Positions 6,961 through 11,070 of a DNA stretch of 11,070 bases are shown here, in pieces. The stretch comes from Dehalococcoidia bacterium. GTDB taxonomy: Bacteria > Chloroflexota > Dehalococcoidia > GIF9 > AB-539-J10. Where the stretch lies: assembly GCA_030621105.1 (NCBI GenBank), contig JAUXIH010000024.1, positions 1-11,070 on the forward strand. The letters are read 5' to 3'. The position numbers were made by a program, and so were the translations under genes. How positions within the stretch are numbered: position 1 is the stretch's first letter; each line of letters opens with the position of its first letter. The notes under the pieces are model-generated. The model did not search any database and had not been told where the DNA came from. It saw nothing but the letters and a program-made list of their open reading frames with translations.

Positions 6961-7758
6961 TCAATTGTCCTCACTATTAATCTCATCGTCACCTCTTTCC
7001 CAGATAGGTTCGGTGAACTGGTCAATATACTCTGCCGTAGCTTGTTGGGCCGCCCTTTCCATCCTTTCCTCAGCCTGCTCAGCCAGATCAGCCAGCTCCG
7101 TCAAGTCGACATCAATCGCCAGCATCTCGGTCAGAGTCTTTACCACCGCCACGGCTGCCTTGGGATTGGCCATTTGCGTGGCATAAGATGGGACTTCCCC
7201 CAACAGGCAAATGCCCTCAATATTGCGCTCCTCCAGCATTCCCAGCACCAGTCCATTCAAACCTGCGATACGAAGCTCTCCCTTGAGCACTACATTATGT
7301 TTCTCCAGTTCACTGACCAGGTCATTGCTGGTCGCTGCCCCCCAAACGCTGGACTCCTCACTATAGTGAATCTGAGTGATGGCAGCAGCGCAGCTGTATA
7401 ATCTCTGCACGTTAAATTTCTGGGCCACGTCCAACACACAGTCAACCAGCTCACGTCCCTTGGTGCTCGGCTGACTTTCACCAATGAACAACAACAATCC
7501 TCGTTTGGATTCAGCATCTTCCCAGTAATAAAATTTATTTTTCGGGAAGCGTGGGCTCTCCACAATGTTGTCCTTGACCACGACCCCCGTAGGTTCAAAG
7601 AATTGAGTAGAATCAATCTCTCCTATCTCCTCAGCCTCCAGTTTCTGTATCAGGTAGCTTGCCACGATCAAAGATACATTCCCAATACCAGGCCATGAAG
7701 CCAGCATGGTACAACTCTCAGGATGTGGCTGCTTATACAATTTTACCGTCTCTTTCAT
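6961..7758 (-). CDS. PAC2 (proteasome assembly chaperone 2-like) family protein
   Basis: A 265-residue protein of the PAC2 superfamily. The molecular role in bacteria is not established. Visible are the N-terminal SWPGIGNVSLIVASYL (21-36), the middle LLLFIGESQPST (88-99) and the conserved GEVPSYATQMANPKAA (187-202). A charged helical tail (about 216-245, rich in Glu/Ala/Gln) may form a coiled coil, and the end is acidic. The C terminus (SEDN) lacks the hydrophobic-Tyr-X ending that some archaeal relatives use to dock on proteasomes, and no proteasome gene is visible here. The frame is open up to 7854, inside tldE, but the ATG at 7758 is 7 bases after the tldE stop. It has AAAGGGAG 11 bases upstream and matches where the family fold begins. 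Its position directly behind tldD-tldE suggests a protein-quality role (inference). Confidence 0.85.
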   Translation of the reverse strand: MKETVKLYKQPHPESCTMLASWPGIGNVSLIVASYLIQKLEAEEIGEIDSTQFFEPTGVVVKDNIVESPRFPKNKFYYWEDAESKRGLLLFIGESQPSTKGRELVDCVLDVAQKFNVQRLYSCAAAITQIHYSEESSVWGAATSNDLVSELEKHNVVLKGELRIAGLNGLVLGMLEERNIEGICLLGEVPSYATQMANPKAAVAVVKTLTEMLAIDVDLTELADLAEQAEERMERAAQQATAEYIDQFTEPIWERGDDEINSEDN

Positions 7759-7765
7759 ATACACA

Positions 7766-9070
7766 TCAGCTCCCTTTAGCCGATACTGATATTCTGGGGC
7801 AATATATCCACGGAGTGCGCAGGCTGCCTCCAACCCAACGCGCTTTGTCCCCAAGCACTATCTCGCGCAGATCCCGGTAAACATTGCCGGCAACCATAGT
7901 ATCCTTTACCCTGCCAATCATCTCTCCATTCTCCACCTTATACCCCAGTAACACATTGCCTCCAAAATCACCGCTCAACGCATCCCCCTGCCCCCCACCA
8001 ATAAGATGTTCCACAACCAACCCCTCTTTCATACCAGCTACCATGGATTCCAAGGAAACATCTCCCTCTCCAATAATCAAAGAAGTTGGATCTGGTTTCG
8101 GAAAACCACCACCACCCCTTCCCCCATTTCCAGTACTCCTCGTGCCAGCCAGGGCAGCCGTGTGTAAATCATAGAGAAAATGGGATACAACCCCTTTATC
8201 AATCAGAGATATACGCTGGCTGGGCACTCCCTCATCATCACAAGGTCGACTGCCGACTCCATATTCAACAGTGGCATCATCCCACAAGCTCAGTTTCCTG
8301 TCAAAAACCTGATTTCCTAGCTTGCCCTTCAGCGCCGAAGCTCCTTCATGCACCAGCTTGCCATTAAACGCCGATGATAACGGCACCATGAAGGCACTGG
8401 CAATGGCATGAGGAGTAAAGACTACCGGCAGCACTTTGGTAGAAACAGCTGCGCTGCGAGCAGCCAAATCAAGCTGTCTAATCACTCTCTCCACCAGGAT
8501 ATCAACGCCCGCAGATAAACGGCACGAGCTCTCATCCTCACCAACAAAAAGCATATCGGTATCCTTCACCAGCATGCCCTCCACTCCCATAGCAAAAATG
8601 CTCTTGTTATAGCTCATACGACAGCCCTGAGAATTAGCTATACCTATCGTGTGCATCGACTTAACTATCTCAGCATCACATAGTAGTCTGGGAGAATGCC
8701 CGCTCACCCTGCTCACAAGCTCCCTGCCAAGTTCAATCATGCGCTCCGTGGCAATTTTCTCCACTCGGGAATCGAAAGTATCCACCTCGGGATAGCTCCC
8801 CAGGGCAGGAAACTGGAAATCAACAGGTATGCCAAACTGAGAGGTCTCGATGGCCATATCAAGCAAAGCTGCGCTGTCTCCTGTCCCATTCCCTGCAGCA
8901 AGACCAATCCTGCCATCCTTCATAATTCGCAACACTTTCATGACACTTTCTTTGGAATGTACTTGCTTTAATTGGTTGGCTTCAAAATGAACTGTTGTTT
9001 CCCGGGAGGAAACTGAAAAAACCTCAGCCTGCTGTACCTTCATCTTTGCCCGGGATAAGAGACCTTCCAT
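7766..9070 (-). CDS. pmbA: TldE/PmbA, non-catalytic partner of metalloprotease TldD
   Basis: The 434-residue subunit pairs with TldD into a chamber-like heterodimer that cleaves flexible peptides. Known substrates in E. coli are the microcin B17 leader and the CcdA antitoxin. Family marks seen are QAEVF near the N terminus, FTPHAIASAF (218-227), DDEGVPSQRISLIDKG (278-293), a glycine-rich loop STGNGGRGGGG (312-322), GEGDVSLESMVAGMKEGLVV, a GNVYRDL segment and a WVGGSLRTPW segment near the end. It lacks HExxxH: the nearest match, HEGASA at 241-246, has no second histidine, as expected for TldE. An AGGAGGT site (9078-9084) sits inside the end of tldD and only one base separates the tldD stop from this ATG, so translation is almost surely coupled to give equal subunit amounts. 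Confidence 0.93.
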   Translation of the reverse strand: MEGLLSRAKMKVQQAEVFSVSSRETTVHFEANQLKQVHSKESVMKVLRIMKDGRIGLAAGNGTGDSAALLDMAIETSQFGIPVDFQFPALGSYPEVDTFDSRVEKIATERMIELGRELVSRVSGHSPRLLCDAEIVKSMHTIGIANSQGCRMSYNKSIFAMGVEGMLVKDTDMLFVGEDESSCRLSAGVDILVERVIRQLDLAARSAAVSTKVLPVVFTPHAIASAFMVPLSSAFNGKLVHEGASALKGKLGNQVFDRKLSLWDDATVEYGVGSRPCDDEGVPSQRISLIDKGVVSHFLYDLHTAALAGTRSTGNGGRGGGGFPKPDPTSLIIGEGDVSLESMVAGMKEGLVVEHLIGGGQGDALSGDFGGNVLLGYKVENGEMIGRVKDTMVAGNVYRDLREIVLGDKARWVGGSLRTPWIYCPRISVSAKGS

Positions 9071-9071
9071 A

Positions 9072-10430
9072 TTATTTACCTCCTACCAAGCAGTGCTGGA
9101 TTCTGATGTGAGGGCTGCCGTTGGAAACAGGTAGTGGTGATTGCCCCCCCTTGCCACAACCTCCCCCCTGATTCATCTCAAGATCATCACCTATGGCATC
9201 AATATTTGCCAGAGTGGTGAAAACATTGCCGGTCAGCACCAGAGAAGATAATAATTCCTCCACCTTGCCATTTCGAACCATGTAGGCTTCTCCAGAAGAG
9301 AAGGTAAACATCTCCAGGCTCGTCATGCCACCGTACCAATCCTTAACATAAACACCTTCCTTGATTTCGCTGAGCATATCGGCAAAGGATGACCCCCCCG
9401 GTTCTATAAAGGTATTCGTCATCCGCACTATCGGGGGAAAGAGATAATTAATGGCACGCGCATTACCCGTGGGAGCCTCGCCCATCCTGGATGCTGTCTC
9501 CCTAGAATGCAGTCTCCCCACCAAGATCCCCTCATGAATAAGATATGTCTTTGCCCCTGGGGTGCCCTCATCATCATACTTGTAGCTTCCTCTCAATCCA
9601 GGAATAGTGGCATCATCGACAATGTTGAGCCCCTTATCTCCAAACCTTCTACCCAAAGTCATAAGCTGGCGCAATTCCTTATTCTGGTAAACGAAATCTG
9701 ACTCAGATAGATGTCCAAAGGCTTCATGAGTAAAAACGCCAGCCAGAACAGGGTCAAGAACCACGGTATACTCACCCCCTTTTAGCTGAGGAGCATATAA
9801 TAATGCTTCAGCACGCCGAGCCACGTCTCTCACCTGATCATCCAAGCCCTCTATCTCAGTAAAATCGCCCCTGCTTCCCAAGCTCAAGCCTGCCTGTCGA
9901 ACCTTGCCCGCGCCGCTGGCTATAGCCGCAATCCGCAAACTGAGGTCTGGCTTCTCCTGCTCTATATAGCTACCATCAGAATTGGCAAATATCGTCGTGC
10001 GCTGAACATCACGATAGTTTATGGCTGAGCTCTGGATACCTGGACTGCTCAGAATAATATCATTGTAGTTATCCAGTAATTGTTTCTTGGAGGCTAGCAT
10101 CACACTGGATGCATATTTGCGCGGGGACCAGCTAACCTTGTCTACCACTGCTCCTGCCGGAGAAAACCAGGCATCCCCTCCACCAGCTAGCCTAGCCTCC
10201 ATCACAGCCAGTGCTGCTTTTTCCCGAAGTCCATCAAACCCATCGAAACTGGCAAATCCCCAGCTACCCCTGGCCAACGCTCGAACATTGCCTCCTCGTA
10301 CAGAGGTTCTCCCTATCTCCTCCAGTCTGTTCCCCTGGTAAACCATTCCCGTGGACTGGCTTTGTTCAAAGTGAATTTCAATATAATCAGCTTCATGTCC
10401 CTTGAGAGCATCAGCAATTTGCTCACGCAT
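9072..10430 (-). CDS. tldD: TldD zinc metalloprotease (peptidase U62 family)
   Basis: Catalytic subunit of the TldD/TldE protease. At 452 residues it is close to the usual length. The zinc-binding HEAFGH is at 235-240, with H235, E236 and H240 intact. The cysteine ligand lies in the glycine-rich QGGGCGKGGQ (421-430, C425). Other family segments are GLRGSYKYDDEGTPG (278-292), the arginine-rich LHSRETASRMG (307-317) followed by PTGNARA (320-326), and YVKDWYGGMTSLEMFTF (361-377). The ATG at 10430 has AAAGGGAGGG (10437-10446) six bases upstream. It is the first gene of the minus-strand run tldD-tldE-PAC2-UDG-rnj-ftsK, transcribed away from the SWIM gene. Its natural substrate here is unknown. No bacteriocin precursor or toxin-antitoxin pair lies nearby. 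Confidence 0.95.
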   Translation of the reverse strand: MREQIADALKGHEADYIEIHFEQSQSTGMVYQGNRLEEIGRTSVRGGNVRALARGSWGFASFDGFDGLREKAALAVMEARLAGGGDAWFSPAGAVVDKVSWSPRKYASSVMLASKKQLLDNYNDIILSSPGIQSSAINYRDVQRTTIFANSDGSYIEQEKPDLSLRIAAIASGAGKVRQAGLSLGSRGDFTEIEGLDDQVRDVARRAEALLYAPQLKGGEYTVVLDPVLAGVFTHEAFGHLSESDFVYQNKELRQLMTLGRRFGDKGLNIVDDATIPGLRGSYKYDDEGTPGAKTYLIHEGILVGRLHSRETASRMGEAPTGNARAINYLFPPIVRMTNTFIEPGGSSFADMLSEIKEGVYVKDWYGGMTSLEMFTFSSGEAYMVRNGKVEELLSSLVLTGNVFTTLANIDAIGDDLEMNQGGGCGKGGQSPLPVSNGSPHIRIQHCLVGGK

Positions 10431-10436
10431 ATGTTT

Positions 10437-10446
10437 CCCTCCCTTT
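10437..10446 (-). promoter_or_regulatory. Shine-Dalgarno of tldD
   Basis: AAAGGGAGGG on the minus strand, 6 bases before the ATG at 10430. It sets the tldD start. Confidence 0.75.
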
Positions 10447-10462
10447 AGAGATTAAGAGGAAA

Positions 10463-10490
10463 TAGACTTTTGCCACCCCCCTATTATATA
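10463..10490 (+). promoter_or_regulatory. Candidate promoter of the SWIM gene
   Basis: TAGACT (10463-10468) and TATATA (10485-10490) with a 16-base spacer would start transcription near 10497, leaving a leader of about 48 bases. The -35 box is only 4/6, so this is tentative. Its -10 box overlaps the minus-strand TATAAT proposed for tldD. Confidence 0.35.
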
Positions 10491-10512
10491 CTCCATCTGC
10501 ACTATGGGAAAA
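10483..10512 (-). promoter_or_regulatory. Candidate promoter of the tldD operon
   Basis: A perfect TATAAT is read on the minus strand at 10488-10483. A T-rich but weak -35 (3/6) lies 17-18 bases upstream. It shares the AT-rich core with the opposing SWIM promoter candidate, so the two could compete or be co-regulated. Confidence 0.4.
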
Positions 10513-10530
10513 ATAAGCAATCACTTACAA

Positions 10531-10537
10531 AAGGGGG
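10531..10537 (+). promoter_or_regulatory. Shine-Dalgarno of the SWIM gene
   Basis: AAGGGGG, 7 bases before the ATG at 10545. It favours this start over the upstream in-frame ATG at 10470, which has no ribosome site and lies upstream of the candidate -10 box. Confidence 0.65.
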
Positions 10538-10544
10538 CAGGCCT

Positions 10545-10808
10545 ATGAAATCCAGCTTCATCGGAAAAGTAGAGAAGGCGAAAAGATATGCCCAAGAACC
10601 GCAACGCATCACTTTCTCCGGTTTTGCCGCAGAGTTTTGCGGAGAGAACAGCACTCACCAGGTGAGCTATGCCAACGGAAAATGGCACTGCACCTGCAGG
10701 TTTTTTGCTCAATGGGGAACATGTAGCCACATCATGGCGCTCCAGCAAGTCATGGCCAGTATGCTACCCCAAGAAGCCCTCGCATCACCAGAAGAGCTCA
10801 AGGGGTAA
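10545..10808 (+). CDS. Stand-alone SWIM zinc-finger protein, 87 aa
   Basis: A small protein that is essentially one SWIM domain: CxC-x8-CxH with C49, C51, C60 and H62 (WHCTCRFF...GTCSHIMALQ), preceded by the usual beta strands including HQVSY.NGKWHC. SWIM domains bind zinc and are thought to contact DNA or protein. They occur in SWI2/SNF2 ATPases, MuDR transposases and recombination-associated proteins, but here no enzymatic domain accompanies the finger. The N-terminal 20 residues are basic (K8, K11, K13, R14, R21). The start at 10545 is chosen by the ribosome site; a 112-residue version from 10470 is less likely. The gene diverges from tldD and its last 11 bases overlap the end of convergent folC. 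The specific role is unknown. A nucleic-acid-binding or regulatory function is inference. Confidence 0.85.
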   Translation: MKSSFIGKVEKAKRYAQEPQRITFSGFAAEFCGENSTHQVSYANGKWHCTCRFFAQWGTCSHIMALQQVMASMLPQEALASPEELKG

Positions 10809-11070
10809 AAGGGTTAACCCTGCAAACACGGTCTAATGCCTCAGCAACAACAAATAGAGATCCGGTAATACATATCACATCCTCCGGGGATGCTTCATGA
10901 GAAACTTGCTCGAGTGCATCACATACCGTGGGAATAATGCGAGTGTCTATTGCGCGGCGCGAAAACTCAGCAGAGAGTACAGATGGAGAAGCAGCCCGGG
11001 GGTGGTGGGACTGAGTCACGATAACCCGCGGAGACAGAACAAGTAATTCCTGTACGATCCCAGCAATATC
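10798..11070 (-). CDS. folC: Folylpolyglutamate/dihydrofolate synthase, C-terminal part (cut by window edge)
   Basis: The last 90 codons of a gene that begins beyond the right edge. The frame stays open to base 11070, upstream of the GTG at 11019, so that GTG is internal. The text fits the C-terminal Mur-ligase-type domain of FolC: DIAGIVQELL, then RVIVTQSHHPRAA, and the hallmark ending EDVICITGSLFVVAEALDRV. FolC adds glutamates to folates, and often also makes dihydrofolate from dihydropteroate, retaining one-carbon cofactors in the cell. The stop TGA (10798-10800) lies inside the last codons of the SWIM gene, so the two genes converge with an 11-base overlap. No terminator precedes tldD beyond a short palindrome, so some read-through across the SWIM gene in antisense is possible. 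Confidence 0.85.
   Translation of the reverse strand, partial: DIAGIVQELLVLSPRVIVTQSHHPRAASPSVLSAEFSRRAIDTRIIPTVCDALEQVSHEASPEDVICITGSLFVVAEALDRVCRVNPFTP
10810..10821. repeat. 12-bp perfect palindrome AGGGTTAACCCT
   Basis: It sits inside the folC 3' end, one base after the SWIM stop codon. On the minus strand it is followed by TTTT, so it could form a very small hairpin (4-bp stem, TTAA loop). It is too short to call a terminator with confidence. Confidence 0.35.

Noticed and set aside
7759..7854. Longer start for the PAC2 protein inside tldE
   Set aside because: The extra 32 residues only mirror the tldE 3' end in another frame. The ATG at 7758 lies just after the tldE stop with AAAGGGAG upstream.
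8333..8350. HEGASA in TldE as a second protease zinc site
   Set aside because: The second histidine of HExxxH is missing. TldE family members are known non-catalytic partners.
1..11070. CRISPR array, insertion sequence, tRNA, rRNA or prophage
   Set aside because: I saw no regularly spaced repeats, transposase or integrase motifs, terminal inverted repeats, tRNA cloverleaf or rRNA sequence. The window is filled by intact housekeeping genes.

Overview
The window looks like chromosomal housekeeping DNA from an anaerobic-type bacterium. The best guess is a member of the Chloroflexota, Dehalococcoidia-like. This is an inference from the gene mix: an archaeal-type phosphoglycerate mutase, a family 4 (iron-sulfur) uracil-DNA glycosylase, a PAC2-domain protein, a TldD/TldE pair, and RNase J next to FtsK. 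It cannot be proved from the window alone. Genes are packed very tightly and all long ORFs are intact. I see no mobile element, CRISPR array, tRNA or rRNA.

Layout. The left end carries a very short minus-strand gene (94-249) for a 51-residue two-helix membrane protein of DUF3096 type. It diverges from a plus-strand pair: an ApgM-type phosphoglycerate mutase, then galU, with 3 bases between them. A strong sigma-70-like promoter lies just before, and overlaps, the first likely apgM start codon. galU converges on ftsK with only 8 bases between the stop codons.

From 10430 down to 2488 there is one compact minus-strand run: tldD, tldE (pmbA), a PAC2 protein, a family 4 UDG, RNase J and ftsK. The gaps are 1, 7, 34, 7 and 4 bases, which suggests an operon with translational coupling. 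It joins a peptide-proteolysis/proteostasis module (TldD/TldE plus PAC2) to a nucleic-acid module (base-excision repair, RNA decay, chromosome translocation at the septum).

A 114-base divergent region separates tldD from an 87-residue stand-alone SWIM zinc-finger protein on the plus strand. That gene's 3' end overlaps by 11 bases the 3' end of a convergent, truncated folC (folylpolyglutamate synthase) that runs off the right edge.

No wholly new system is evident. The points most worth a second look are a perfect beta-clamp-binding motif at the extreme C terminus of the UDG, the unlisted small membrane protein, the apgM promoter/start overlap, and the TldD-TldE-PAC2-SWIM neighbourhood.
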